From contig JAEZDD010000003.1 in NCBI GenBank assembly GCA_023429785.1, positions 424,701-488,700 on the forward strand: 64,000 nucleotides of DNA, in the 5' to 3' direction. The position numbers were made by a program, and so were the translations under genes. Positions within the stretch are counted from its first letter, which is position 1, and each line of letters begins with the position of its first letter. This DNA comes from Bacillota bacterium (lineage in GTDB: Bacteria > Bacillota > Clostridia > Oscillospirales > Ruminococcaceae). Shown piece by piece: positions 8,607 through 17,776 of the stretch. The notes below the pieces were generated by a model that was not told where the DNA came from, made no database searches, and worked only from the letters and a program-made list of their open reading frames with translations.

Positions 8607-8635
8607 ATAATATACGATTTTTTTTCTTTTGTCAA
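8607..8635 (-). promoter_or_regulatory. Sigma-A promoter for bioY
   Basis: Reading leftwards: TTGACA (8635-8630), 17-bp spacer, TATTAT (8612-8607). Confidence 0.75.
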
Positions 8636-8760
8636 TAGCATAAATCTAAGTTTGCTTTTTTATTCTCATTTTATAAACCATGCCTCTTTCACCAATACTT
8701 ATAAATTATTTAGTATAAAAATAATTTATAATCACCGATGAATATTCGCCTTTATTTTAC

Positions 8761-8790
8761 TTGACAAAGTGTATTGCTTTTGTATACAAT
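8761..8790 (+). promoter_or_regulatory. Sigma-A promoter for the GH13 gene
   Basis: TTGACA at 8761-8766 and TACAAT at 8785-8790 (18-bp spacer; TATACA at 8783 gives 16). It overlaps the in-frame TTG at 8774, which excludes that codon as the start. Confidence 0.7.
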
Positions 8791-8827
8791 TATACTATTA
8801 ATATTCACGGTTTATTTTGGAGGATTT

Positions 8828-10699
8828 ATGTTTGATATATACAACAGCTGGAGCAAGGTTTATAAGAGCACTTTTGGAGCTTTAAAAATTCATGAGGTGT
8901 GCAGATTTTCTGTCAAGATTCCACTAAGCACGAAATATGACAGCAATCCTGTAATGATAATTTTCAGAACCGGTTTTAAAGAGCGTTTTCTGACAATGCA
9001 GAAGGCTTTCGAGAACGATGAGTTTATAGAATACACAACGGAATACACCCCGAATTTCATGGGGGTTCACTATTATTATTTCGGGCTTATCAATAATGGT
9101 GTGAAATTTTTTATTAAAAAGAAGACCGCCTCGGCTGGTGGCTTTGGCGACGGTGGGCTTTTTCAGCTGACTGTATATGACGATAATTTTAAAACGCCTG
9201 AATTTTTAAAGGGCGGGATAATGTATCAGATTTTCCCCGACCGCTTCTTTAACAGCGGTATCCCGAAGGAAAATATCCCGACGGACAGAGTAATTCGAGA
9301 AAACTGGGGCGAAACCCCTTTTTATTGTCCTGACCAAAATGGACACGTCTGGAACAACGATTATTTCGGCGGTGACCTTCAAGGGATTATCCGGAAGCTC
9401 AAATATCTAAAAAGCCTCGGTGTAACCTGCCTTTATCTAAACCCCATATTTGAAGCACATGAAAATCACCGTTATAATACCGCTGATTACATGAAGGTTG
9501 ACCCTCAGCTCGGCACTGAAACGGATTTTGAGGAGCTTTGTGAAAAAGCCAAGGGCATGGGAATAAGCGTTATTCTCGACGGCGTTTTTAATCATACCGG
9601 CGCTGACAGCGTTTATTTTAACAAGTATAAGAGATATAACACAATCGGGGCATATAACTCACAGGACAGCAAGTATTATTCGTGGTATTCTTTTATTGAA
9701 TATCCCGACAAATATGAATCGTGGTGGGGGATTGACACTCTCCCCGACGTGAATGAACTGGATAAGGATTATTTGAACTATATCTGCGGGAAGAATGGCG
9801 TTCTTGAGCATTGGCTGAGGCTTGGGGCTTGTGGCTATCGTCTTGATGTCGTTGACGAGCTCCCCGACAATTTTCTTGACGAGCTGAATGCCTGTGTCAA
9901 GCGCGTTTCCAGTGAAAACCTCATCATCGGCGAGGTCTGGGAGGATGCATCAAACAAGGAAAGCTATGGCATGAAGCGTCGCTATCTCATCGGGGGGCAG
10001 CTCGACAGCGTAATGAATTATCCTTTTAAGGACGCAATTATTTTTTATATAAAAGGCGGCTCGGCTCAAATTTTTCATGACTGGATAATGACAATTCTTG
10101 AGAATTATCCAAAGCCGTCGATTGACTGCCTTATGAATTTCCTTTCGACCCACGACATTATGAGAGCCATTACAAATTTCGGCGGTGACAGTCCTGATGG
10201 GAAAAACAAGGACTGGCAGGCAGAGCGTTATTTATCAAATGAACAGTATCAGCACGGGAAAAACCTGCTGAAATGTGCTATGGTGCTTCAATACTTCCTC
10301 CCCGGCGTTCCCAGCATTTATTATGGGGATGAGGTCGGGCTTCAAGGGTATGGCGACCCTTTTAACAGGCGTTGCTATCCTTGGGGGAATGAGGATACCG
10401 AGCTTTTGGAATTCACCAGACGGCTCGGTGAAATCAGACATTCGTGTGAGGAATTTCGCGACGGGAGCTTCGAGTTCTTAGCCTGTTGTGAGAATTATTT
10501 ATCCTTCATCCGTTATAATTTCAATCACACTGAGGCTGTAATAATTATGCTGAATAAATCCTATTGTGAAATGCGATTGAGCCTTGAGCAAATGCTTGGT
10601 TTAAAAGCCATCTCCTTTGAGGTTTTAAAGGGGAATGCTTCTGACGATGAGATTGTGATTTCTGATATGGATTATTCCGTTATTAAAGTTAAAATTTGA
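8828..10699 (+). CDS. Intracellular GH13 glycosidase (neopullulanase/cyclomaltodextrinase-like)
   Basis: 623 residues; hydrolyses alpha-glucosidic bonds of imported malto-oligosaccharides. An N-terminal beta-sandwich of ~125 residues (CBM34-like) precedes the GH13 barrel. Catalytic residues are visible: nucleophile D340 (GYRLDVVD), acid/base E369 (IIGEVWED), third Asp D443 (LSTHD); the region-I motif DGVFNHTG is at 251-258. The MYQIFPDRF motif and N-terminal domain favour the neopullulanase/maltogenic amylase subgroup. No signal peptide, so cytoplasmic. ATG at 8828 has TGGAGG 4 nt upstream. A second GH13 enzyme is at 25.2 kb. Confidence 0.88.
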   Translation: MFDIYNSWSKVYKSTFGALKIHEVCRFSVKIPLSTKYDSNPVMIIFRTGFKERFLTMQKAFENDEFIEYTTEYTPNFMGVHYYYFGLINNGVKFFIKKKTASAGGFGDGGLFQLTVYDDNFKTPEFLKGGIMYQIFPDRFFNSGIPKENIPTDRVIRENWGETPFYCPDQNGHVWNNDYFGGDLQGIIRKLKYLKSLGVTCLYLNPIFEAHENHRYNTADYMKVDPQLGTETDFEELCEKAKGMGISVILDGVFNHTGADSVYFNKYKRYNTIGAYNSQDSKYYSWYSFIEYPDKYESWWGIDTLPDVNELDKDYLNYICGKNGVLEHWLRLGACGYRLDVVDELPDNFLDELNACVKRVSSENLIIGEVWEDASNKESYGMKRRYLIGGQLDSVMNYPFKDAIIFYIKGGSAQIFHDWIMTILENYPKPSIDCLMNFLSTHDIMRAITNFGGDSPDGKNKDWQAERYLSNEQYQHGKNLLKCAMVLQYFLPGVPSIYYGDEVGLQGYGDPFNRRCYPWGNEDTELLEFTRRLGEIRHSCEEFRDGSFEFLACCENYLSFIRYNFNHTEAVIIMLNKSYCEMRLSLEQMLGLKAISFEVLKGNASDDEIVISDMDYSVIKVKI

Positions 10700-10796
10700 G
10701 AATAAGCAAGTTTATAGTGAATATTACTCATTTTTTAACTTTAGGACGTGCAATATTCGTAAAAATATCATTTTTTTGCAAGAATGGATATTCTTC

Positions 10797-10825
10797 TTGC
10801 AAATTTTCATATTATGTTATATAAT
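10797..10825 (+). promoter_or_regulatory. Sigma-A promoter for the aminotransferase
   Basis: TTGCAA at 10797-10802, 17-bp spacer, TATAAT at 10820-10825, 28 bp before the ATG. Confidence 0.7.
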
Positions 10826-10853
10826 ATGAATATAGAAATTAGAGGGGGATATT

Positions 10854-12134
10854 ATGCTACTAAAGGAAATGAATAAGAATCAGCTATCTGATTTTTCGGG
10901 GGATTTGTCAGCTAAGTATGAGGCTTTTAAAGCCATGGGCTTAAAGCTTGATATGTCTAGGGGGAAGCCTAGCTCAACACAACTGGATTTGTCGAACGAC
11001 ATGATGGATGTTCTTTCTTCAAGGGATACCTTAAAGGCGCTTGACGGGACTGATTGCCGAAACTATGGCGTGCTGGACGGAATTCCTGAGGCTAAGGAGC
11101 TGTTTTCAAAAATGATTAGCGTTTCGACCGATGAAATTATTATCGGCGGGAACTCAAGCTTGAATATAATGTATGATACTATCGCGAAGGCTCTGATTTT
11201 CGGAGTTTTGGGGAGCGAAAAGCCTTGGGGCAGGTATGAGAAAATCAAGTTCTTATGCCCTGCTCCCGGATATGACAGGCACTTTGCTATCTGCGAGAGC
11301 TTCGGGATTGAGATGATTAATGTTCCTATGTCAAGCAGCGGGCCTGACATGGATTTAGTCGAAAAGCTTGTCGGTGAGGATGACACTATCAAGGGCATCT
11401 GGTGTGTCCCTATGTATTCAAACCCTGACGGGGTGACATACTCTGACGAAACCGTTAAGCGTTTTGCGGCTCTCAAGCCTAAGGCAAGCGACTTCAGAAT
11501 TTTCTGGGACAACGCTTACTGCGTTCATCATTTGACGGATACCCCTGACACGCTTCTAAACATTCTTGACGAATGTAAAAAAGCCGGAAGCCCTGACATG
11601 GTATTCATTTTCGGCTCAACCGCTAAGGTGACCTACGCCGGTGCCGGGGTGGCAATGATGGGTGCTTCAAAAAACAATATCGACTTCTTAAAGAAGCTTA
11701 TCACAATTCAGACAATCGGCTCCGATAAGATTAATCAGCTAAGACACGTTAAGTATTTCAAGGATTTTGACGGCCTAAAGGCTCAGATGGAAAAGCACAA
11801 GGCGATTATTGCGCCTAAGTTTGAGGCTGTTCTGACTATTCTTGATAAGGAAATTTCACCTCTTGGAATCGGCGAATGGGTGAAGCCAAACGGCGGATAT
11901 TTCATTTCATTTAATGCGATGGACGGCTGCGCTAAGAGAATTATCGAGCTTTGCAAAAATGCCGGTGTTGTTATGACTCCTGCCGGTGCAACCTTCCCTT
12001 ATGGGAAAGACCCGCTTGACAAAAATATCAGAATCGCCCCGACCTTCCCGCCTGTCAGCGAGCTTGAAACAGCTATGGAGCTTTTCTGCCTATGCGTTAA
12101 GCTTGCGAGCGTTGAGAAGCTTTTGGCAAAATAG
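10854..12134 (+). CDS. PLP-dependent aminotransferase, aspartate aminotransferase type Ic-like
   Basis: 426-residue fold-type I class I/II aminotransferase. The PLP lysine is K258 in FGSTAKVTYAGAG; the Asp binding the pyridine nitrogen lies in FWDNAYCVHH and the phosphate-binding residues in GGNSSLNIMYD. The N-terminal LDMSRGKPS and overall layout match the subgroup annotated as MocR-like aminotransferase domain without a DNA-binding domain (aspartate aminotransferase 1C). Aspartate/oxaloacetate is the likely substrate pair, by family. Monocistronic, SD AGGGGG. Confidence 0.85.
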   Translation: MLLKEMNKNQLSDFSGDLSAKYEAFKAMGLKLDMSRGKPSSTQLDLSNDMMDVLSSRDTLKALDGTDCRNYGVLDGIPEAKELFSKMISVSTDEIIIGGNSSLNIMYDTIAKALIFGVLGSEKPWGRYEKIKFLCPAPGYDRHFAICESFGIEMINVPMSSSGPDMDLVEKLVGEDDTIKGIWCVPMYSNPDGVTYSDETVKRFAALKPKASDFRIFWDNAYCVHHLTDTPDTLLNILDECKKAGSPDMVFIFGSTAKVTYAGAGVAMMGASKNNIDFLKKLITIQTIGSDKINQLRHVKYFKDFDGLKAQMEKHKAIIAPKFEAVLTILDKEISPLGIGEWVKPNGGYFISFNAMDGCAKRIIELCKNAGVVMTPAGATFPYGKDPLDKNIRIAPTFPPVSELETAMELFCLCVKLASVEKLLAK

Positions 12135-12141
12135 ATAAATT

Positions 12142-12172
12142 AAACGCTGTCATTTTCAGGCAGCGTTTTTTG
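12142..12172 (+). terminator. Terminator of the aminotransferase gene
   Basis: 8-bp stem AAACGCTG/CAGCGTTT with an 11-nt loop, then a T-run. Confidence 0.8.
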
Positions 12173-12240
12173 TTTAAAAAGCATATATAATTAATCAAAT
12201 TGCATTAGTTTCATTTAAAATTATTGTTTTAATAGCGTAT

Positions 12241-12508
12241 TTACTTTTCTTGCTTGTTCGAGAAAAGTAACAAAAGAACCACAAACTATAAATAGGTCGA
12301 AGCACGAAATCAGACACGCACATTTTTAAATCATATTATGAAACAACCCTGTCTGATTGAGCGACCGTCACTGGGTAGTAATAGTAGCACATAATGGCAA
12401 TCCGAGTTGCAAATTGCATCAGCAATTTGAGTGTCTGAGGATTGCATTGATTTCTTTGGTTACTTTCTGTATTAAGACAGTAAGTAACATATCTTCGTGC
12501 GCTATTTT
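12241..12508. other. Highly structured intergenic element (possible repeat family or non-coding RNA)
   Basis: No coding region. It holds nested inverted repeats: a perfect 10-bp hairpin TTACTTTTCT/AGAAAAGTAA (12241-12270); ATCAGAC (12309-12315) with GTCTGAT (12351-12357); CAATCC (12398-12403) with GGATTG (12439-12444) enclosing CAAATTGC-ATCA-GCAATTTG (12410-12429); an 11-bp hairpin with one mismatch (12460-12487) that resembles the first in sequence; and a closing pair GCACGAA (12302-12308) with TTCGTGC (12494-12500), followed on the plus strand by a T-run (12505-12510). The two related end hairpins look like terminal repeats of a small non-autonomous element; the closing stem plus T-run looks like a terminated RNA. 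Confidence 0.55.
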
Positions 12509-12513
12509 TTAAA

Positions 12514-13602
12514 TTATATCAGCCGTGCGATGATTTCATTCGATACCAAAAAGCCCTCTCTTGTTATAGCGATTCTATCCTCATAAATGTTCACGAAGCC
12601 AGCTTTTTTTAAAGGCTCGGCTTTTTTAATTATTACTTCTTTGTCAACGCCAAATTCCTCACATACTGAAAATTCAAGCCCGTCGGTTAGCCTTAGCCGA
12701 AGCATAGCGACCTCTTCAAAAGTCCTTGGGCTTTCTTCATTAACAATTTCTCGCTGATGGGCATTTTCATTGAAATTCTTTATGTCGGGGGGAACAGCAT
12801 AGCGCTTCCCGTTAAAAAATGAATGCGCAGACGGGCCTATACCAATGTATTCTTCACACAGCCAGTATTTCAGATTGTGCCTGCACTCATAGCCAGCTTT
12901 TGAAAAATTTGAAATTTCATACTGCTCAAAGCCCTTTTTTGATAGCGCTTCAACAGCTTGAAGATACCCTTTTGAAACAAAATCCTCGTCGGGGAGGCTT
13001 TCGATAATTTCCTTGCGGTTATATCGTGTCCCCTGTTCAATTTTTAAAATATAGGCGGAAACGTGGGTTATCGAAAGGTCGGTGAGCTTTGAAATTGAAA
13101 AGTCAAGGCTTTCCTTCGTCTGGCCGATTATCCCGAGCATAAGGTCACAGGAAATGTTTGAAAACCCCGCCTTTTGAGCATTTCTCACGGAATTTTCTGC
13201 CTGAGAAAAGGTGTGTATTCTTCCTAGTGCCTCAAGCTCACTGTCAACACAGCTTTGAACGCCGAATGAAATCCTGTTGAAGCCGACTTCACGAAGGAAT
13301 TTCAGCTTCTCAAATGTGACTGAGCAAGGGTTCGCCTCCAGTGAAATTTCGGGATTTATAAGTGTGAAATTGTCTTTTATCGCGAAAAATATTTCTTCAA
13401 AGCTCTTATCCGATAAAAGCGACGGCGTCCCCCCACCAAAATAAATGCTGTCAAGGGTTTCACCTTTATACCTTATTAGGTTTCGGATGACGGCATGGAT
13501 ATAATCGCTCTCAAGCCCATCGCTCAGCTCTTGTGAATAAAAGTCGCAATACGGGCATTTTCTCTTGCAAAACGGAACGTGGATATAAAGCCCGACAGCC
13601 AC
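12514..13602 (-). CDS. hemW: Radical SAM heme chaperone HemW
   Basis: 362 residues. The [4Fe-4S]/SAM motif CxxxCxxC is C12, C16, C19 (CKRKCPYC) in a YIHVPFC context. It lacks the fourth Cys of coproporphyrinogen dehydrogenase HemN and has the HemW heme-binding motif HNLKYW, so it is a heme-trafficking protein rather than HemN. Lies directly downstream of lepA on the same strand (about 30 bp gap), the usual Firmicute pairing. Start: GTG at 13602 sits 6 nt after GAGGTGA; GTG at 13608 abuts that site. Confidence 0.9.
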   Translation of the reverse strand: MAVGLYIHVPFCKRKCPYCDFYSQELSDGLESDYIHAVIRNLIRYKGETLDSIYFGGGTPSLLSDKSFEEIFFAIKDNFTLINPEISLEANPCSVTFEKLKFLREVGFNRISFGVQSCVDSELEALGRIHTFSQAENSVRNAQKAGFSNISCDLMLGIIGQTKESLDFSISKLTDLSITHVSAYILKIEQGTRYNRKEIIESLPDEDFVSKGYLQAVEALSKKGFEQYEISNFSKAGYECRHNLKYWLCEEYIGIGPSAHSFFNGKRYAVPPDIKNFNENAHQREIVNEESPRTFEEVAMLRLRLTDGLEFSVCEEFGVDKEVIIKKAEPLKKAGFVNIYEDRIAITREGFLVSNEIIARLI

Positions 13603-13631
13603 TTTCACTCACCTCAAATTATTAACAATGA

Positions 13632-15440
13632 TTATTCGTCAAGCTTCAGAACGCTCATGAATGCCTCCTGCGGAACCTCGACCGAGCCTAGCTGGCGCAT
13701 ACGCTTTTTGCCCTCTTTTTGCTTTTCTAGGAGCTTCTTCTTTCGGGTAATGTCACCGCCATAGCATTTCGCTAAAACATCCTTTCGCATTGCCTTGACG
13801 GTTTCACGGGCTATTACCTTCCCGCCTATTGCCGCCTGAATCGGGACTTCAAAAAGCTGACGAGGGATATTTTCCTTGAGCTTTTCGGCAATTTTTCTTC
13901 CTCGAGCATATGCCTTATCTGTATGCACAATGAATGAAAGCGCGTCAACAATATCACCGTTCAGAAGAATATCGAGCTTGACGAGCTTTGACGGTGAATA
14001 GCCGAGCATTTCATAATCGAACGATGCATATCCCTTTGTTCTCGACTTCAGAGCGTCAAAAAAGTCATATACAATTTCATTAAGCGGAAGCTCATAATGC
14101 AGGTCTACTCTGGTTTCGTCAAGGTATTTCATGTCCTTAAAAACACCACGCCTGTCCTGACAAAGCTCCATTATATTCCCGACATAATCTGACGGCGAGA
14201 GGATATGAGCGTTCACCATCGGCTCTTCCGCCGACTGAATGTGAGCCGGGTCGGGGTAATTCGTTGGGTTGTCGATTAATATTGTGTCGCCGTTCGTCAT
14301 TGTTACTTTATATATAACCGACGGGGCTGTCGTGATAAGGTCAAGGTTGTATTCACGCTCAAGACGCTCCTGAATAATTTCCATGTGAAGAAGCCCTAAA
14401 AATCCGCAGCGGAAGCCAAAGCCAAGCGCAATCGAGGTTTCCGGCTCGAAGGAAAGTGATGCGTCGTTCAGACGGAGCTTGTCGAGTGCGTCACGAAGGT
14501 CGCCGTATTTTGCGCCATCAGCCGGATAAATTCCCGAATACACCATCGGATTGACTTTTTTATAGCCGGCAAGCGGCGAGTCGCATGGTCTTGAAACCTC
14601 GGTAACTGTGTCGCCGACATTTGTTTCGCCGATGCTTTTAATCGAAGCGGCAACATATCCAACCTCGCCGGCAGTCAGCTCACCGCAAGGCACAAGACTT
14701 GTGGCACCCATATAGCCAAGCTCTACAACCTCAAACTTCGCCCCGGTCGCCATCATCTGGATTTCACTTCCGACCTTAATTGTCCCCTCTTTAACACAAA
14801 CGTATATGATTACGCCCTTGTATGCGTCATAATAGCTGTCGAAAATCAGCGCTTTAAGCGGGGCGCTTCTGTCGCCGGTCGGCGCCGGAATTTCCGAAAT
14901 AACCTTATCAAGCACCGCCTTGATATTCGTCCCCATTTTCGCCGAAATTCGTGGGGCATCCATCGCGGGAATGCCGATTACGTTTTCAACCTCAGCGCAA
15001 ACCCTTTCAGGGTCGGCTGACGGGAGGTCGATTTTGTTGACAACAGGGACAACCTCAAGGTCGTGCTCAATCGCCAGATATGTGTTGGCAAGAGTTTGCG
15101 CCTCTATCCCCTGTGAAGCGTCAACAACTAAAACAGCACCCTCACAAGCGGCAAGAGAACGTGAAACCTCATAGTTGAAATCAACGTGGCCCGGAGTGTC
15201 AATGAGATTTAGTATATAGGTTTGTCCGTCATCGGCGAGATAGTTTAGCTTAACGGCTCGAGCCTTTATAGTTATCCCACGCTCACGCTCGATATCCATA
15301 TTATCTAAAAGCTGGTCCTCCATATCACGCAGAGAAACAGTTGACGTCAGCTCAAGAATTCTGTCAGCAAGCGTCGATTTCCCGTGGTCTATATGTGCAA
15401 TAATGCAAAAGTTCCTTATATTTTCCTGCCCGATTGACAA
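13632..15440 (-). CDS. lepA: Elongation factor 4 (LepA), back-translocating GTPase
   Basis: 602 residues, standard length. G1 motif AHIDHGKST near residues 15-23, then RGITI (switch I), DTPGHVDF (G3) and NKIDLP (G4), domains II-IV, and the LepA-specific C-terminal domain ending in basic sequence (GDITRKKKLLEKQKEGKKRM). Acts on stalled 70S ribosomes. Start: TTG at 15440, 6 nt after GAGGTG; the GTG at 15449 is part of that site. Co-transcribed with hemW. Confidence 0.95.
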   Translation of the reverse strand: MSIGQENIRNFCIIAHIDHGKSTLADRILELTSTVSLRDMEDQLLDNMDIERERGITIKARAVKLNYLADDGQTYILNLIDTPGHVDFNYEVSRSLAACEGAVLVVDASQGIEAQTLANTYLAIEHDLEVVPVVNKIDLPSADPERVCAEVENVIGIPAMDAPRISAKMGTNIKAVLDKVISEIPAPTGDRSAPLKALIFDSYYDAYKGVIIYVCVKEGTIKVGSEIQMMATGAKFEVVELGYMGATSLVPCGELTAGEVGYVAASIKSIGETNVGDTVTEVSRPCDSPLAGYKKVNPMVYSGIYPADGAKYGDLRDALDKLRLNDASLSFEPETSIALGFGFRCGFLGLLHMEIIQERLEREYNLDLITTAPSVIYKVTMTNGDTILIDNPTNYPDPAHIQSAEEPMVNAHILSPSDYVGNIMELCQDRRGVFKDMKYLDETRVDLHYELPLNEIVYDFFDALKSRTKGYASFDYEMLGYSPSKLVKLDILLNGDIVDALSFIVHTDKAYARGRKIAEKLKENIPRQLFEVPIQAAIGGKVIARETVKAMRKDVLAKCYGGDITRKKKLLEKQKEGKKRMRQLGSVEVPQEAFMSVLKLDE

Positions 15441-15476
15441 CAAAATCACCTCATAAAAGTTTATAGTCAGTTATTT

Positions 15477-15505
15477 ATTATATCATAATTATTTTCTGTT
15501 GTAAA
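15477..15505 (-). promoter_or_regulatory. Sigma-A promoter for lepA-hemW
   Basis: Reading leftwards: TTTACA (15505-15500), 17-bp spacer, TATAAT (15482-15477). Confidence 0.7.
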
Positions 15506-15518
15506 CGAATTATTCCCC

Positions 15519-15550
15519 AAAAACACAGCCCTGAGTATTAACTCAGGGCT
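15519..15550 (-). terminator. Terminator of the lipoprotein gene
   Basis: Perfect 10-bp stem AGCCCTGAGT/ACTCAGGGCT, 4-nt loop, T-run on the minus strand. Confidence 0.8.
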
Positions 15551-15555
15551 TTTTA

Positions 15556-16188
15556 TTATTTCACGTCTATTTGGAAAAATTCAAAGGAAACACTTGAATA
15601 CGCTAAGCTTGTATCCCCCATGAGGTTATTGCTGTCGTTGGAGGTTTCACCCGGCAAAAAGTCTCTCTTAAAATCAGCTATTATCAGAACGTCATAGGTT
15701 CCCTTTTCAGTGAAGGTTCTTGTATAAACCTGTTCAAATTCCTGCCCCGGATTAATGGTTGAGTTTATAGCTGTATCGTTCCCCTCATAGCCCCATGGTG
15801 ATGTTGACTTCCCCATTAACACCTGAACGGGCTTATCCTTTTGATGAAGACCGGCTTTAAATACATTTTTACTAACGTTAGTGAATTTTGTATAAATTTT
15901 AAACTCCTCATTCACTTTCGGATGAATGGTTGACATAGCATAGCATAAGGTGAAGTAATTGTCGCGTGAGCTAACGGTCGCACCATAAGGAATTCGAGCG
16001 GTTGTCGCTGCTGTCGTTGTTTTAGCCTGCTCCTTTGTGGTTGCTGCGGTCGTTGTGGTCACTGAGGTCGTGTCTGCCTTTGATGAATTCTCTGAGCTTA
16101 AACCATTCTTATTGCCGAATGTGATTTTGCAGCTGGTCAATGTCATTATCATGCCACAGATAAGAGCAATTGAAATAAGCTTTTTCAT
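15556..16188 (-). CDS. Hypothetical lipoprotein with Thr-rich linker
   Basis: 210 residues. A lipoprotein signal peptide ends in the lipobox LTSC (Cys20). A low-complexity Ser/Thr linker (about 30-65) spaces a C-terminal domain of ~140 residues rich in beta strands, reminiscent of an Ig-like/intracellular proteinase inhibitor-type fold (pattern FTNVSKNVFKAG ... GTYDVLIIADF). Expected on the outer face of the membrane. Function unknown. Its SD is AAAGGGG; a terminator follows. Confidence 0.75.
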   Translation of the reverse strand: MKKLISIALICGMIMTLTSCKITFGNKNGLSSENSSKADTTSVTTTTAATTKEQAKTTTAATTARIPYGATVSSRDNYFTLCYAMSTIHPKVNEEFKIYTKFTNVSKNVFKAGLHQKDKPVQVLMGKSTSPWGYEGNDTAINSTINPGQEFEQVYTRTFTEKGTYDVLIIADFKRDFLPGETSNDSNNLMGDTSLAYSSVSFEFFQIDVK

Positions 16189-16250
16189 ATAAAAACCCCT
16201 TTATGTATTTTTATATATATCTTAGCATATTATGGCAAAATTGTAAATAC

Positions 16251-16282
16251 AAAAAAATAAGAGGAGGATTTCTCCCCCTCTT
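16251..16282 (-). terminator. Terminator of the gntR-ABC operon
   Basis: G-rich hairpin (AAGAGGGGG / CCTCCTCTT) followed by ATTTTTTT on the minus strand. Confidence 0.7.
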
Positions 16283-16287
16283 GAAAG

Positions 16288-17061
16288 CTATTCGAGATTC
16301 AGTCTCCGCTTTAATATTGTGCTTGTTATATAATAGTATATTGCGGCAAATACAATGCTATATACTGTGAAGAACCCTAGGATTAAATACACTATATTTT
16401 CGTCTGAAGTATTAGTCCATGTTTTTGACATTGAATCAACGCAAATGCCAATAAGCACAATATTCACAATGAATATCCCCATGAATGCGAGAAATCCAAA
16501 CAGCTTTTTGTTCGCACTAGACAGATGCCCTATTGCAACAGATGCATAGAACATGAATATAGCATACATTGATGACGCTATAATAAATGCTATAGCTAAA
16601 GCAATAAACTGTGGAGAATATAGATAAGGAGCGAAATCTTTAATAAATTTATCTAGTTGACTTAATACATTTGACAATGAATCCTGTCCCGACATGACGA
16701 TATATCCTGAAACCAGTGAGACAGCAAAGGATACAATGAACCATACAACAGAAGCGATGAATTTAGAAAAAATCAGACTGCTTGTTCTGACAGGAAGTGT
16801 ATTCATCAAATATCCTTCGTCGCCCAGAAGATTCTTTCTGAAACGACCGATACTTAGAATGATTGGATATATTGACACCACCATGCTAATCCCCTGGAAT
16901 GCTATGGATATAAGCGCCGTAATTATTGTTATTACAATGAAATCAGATGTATTGAACATTACTAGCCTTAGCAAGCCTGAAATTACTATATATGCAATAA
17001 TAAGTGATAAGAATGTTTTATAGGTCGCCTTGAATTCATATTTAATCAATTTCCCTAACAT
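16288..17061 (-). CDS. ABC transporter permease
   Basis: 257-residue integral membrane protein with six predicted helices and no recognisable soluble domain. It is the third gene of the gntR-ATPase-permease operon; its ATG overlaps the ATPase stop by 7 nt, implying translational coupling. Layout matches YtrA/BcrA-type exporter operons, which respond to cell-envelope-active compounds, but the substrate is not shown by the sequence. Confidence 0.82.
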   Translation of the reverse strand: MLGKLIKYEFKATYKTFLSLIIAYIVISGLLRLVMFNTSDFIVITIITALISIAFQGISMVVSIYPIILSIGRFRKNLLGDEGYLMNTLPVRTSSLIFSKFIASVVWFIVSFAVSLVSGYIVMSGQDSLSNVLSQLDKFIKDFAPYLYSPQFIALAIAFIIASSMYAIFMFYASVAIGHLSSANKKLFGFLAFMGIFIVNIVLIGICVDSMSKTWTNTSDENIVYLILGFFTVYSIVFAAIYYYITSTILKRRLNLE

Positions 17062-17753
17062 TTGAAAACCTCCCTGAAAAGTGAGTCAACTGATTTCCCT
17101 TCGTTTTCGCGAATTTCATCAACAGTGGATTGAAGTCTTATTGTCCCGTTCTGGATAAAAATAATGTCGTCAAGCACAGGCTCAACATCAGCAATCAGGT
17201 GAGTCGAAATTACTACTGAAGCGTTTTCATTATAGTTTGAAATAATTGTATTTAAAATATAATCACGGGCAGCAGGGTCAACCCCGCCGATAGGCTCATC
17301 AAGAAGATATAGCTCAGCGTCACGGCTCATTACCATTATAAGCTGAACCTTCTCCCTTGTCCCCTTTGACATTGTTTTTAGCTTGTCATTAATATTGATA
17401 TTCAGCCTTGAAAGCATATCCTTCGCCTTTTCAATATTAAAGTTTGAATAAAAGTCGCCGAAAAATTTCAGCATATCTGTTACCTTCATCCAGTCAGGAA
17501 GATAGTTTCTCTCCGGAAGATAGGCGACTATGTTTTTTGTTTCAACCCCCGGCTTCTTCCCATTTATTAAAATTTCACCTGAAGAAGGAACAAGCAACCC
17601 ACTCGTCAATTTAATCAATGTGGTCTTTCCGCTTCCGTTAGGGCCAAGAAGCCCAATAATTTTGCCACGATTAAAAGTAAGATTAACTCCGTTCAGAGCT
17701 ATCTTCTTGCCATACGCCTTATTGAGATTATGGCATTCTAAAATCTGTCCCAT
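17055..17753 (-). CDS. ABC transporter ATP-binding protein (YtrB/BcrA-like)
   Basis: 232 residues: Walker A GPNGSGKT, a degenerate signature MSKGTREKVQ in place of LSGGQ (usual in the YtrB/YhcH group), Walker B LYLLDEPIGGVD and the H-loop STHL. It energises the permease encoded immediately downstream. Middle gene of the gntR operon. Confidence 0.9.
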   Translation of the reverse strand: MGQILECHNLNKAYGKKIALNGVNLTFNRGKIIGLLGPNGSGKTTLIKLTSGLLVPSSGEILINGKKPGVETKNIVAYLPERNYLPDWMKVTDMLKFFGDFYSNFNIEKAKDMLSRLNININDKLKTMSKGTREKVQLIMVMSRDAELYLLDEPIGGVDPAARDYILNTIISNYNENASVVISTHLIADVEPVLDDIIFIQNGTIRLQSTVDEIRENEGKSVDSLFREVFKC

Positions 17754-17776
17754 TTGTTTAACTCCTTTTCATACTA

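Noticed and set aside
8774..8827. Extra 18 codons at the N-terminus of the GH13 enzyme, hydrophobic and signal-like
   Set aside because: They overlap the -35/-10 promoter and lack a ribosome site; the ATG at 8828 follows TGGAGG.
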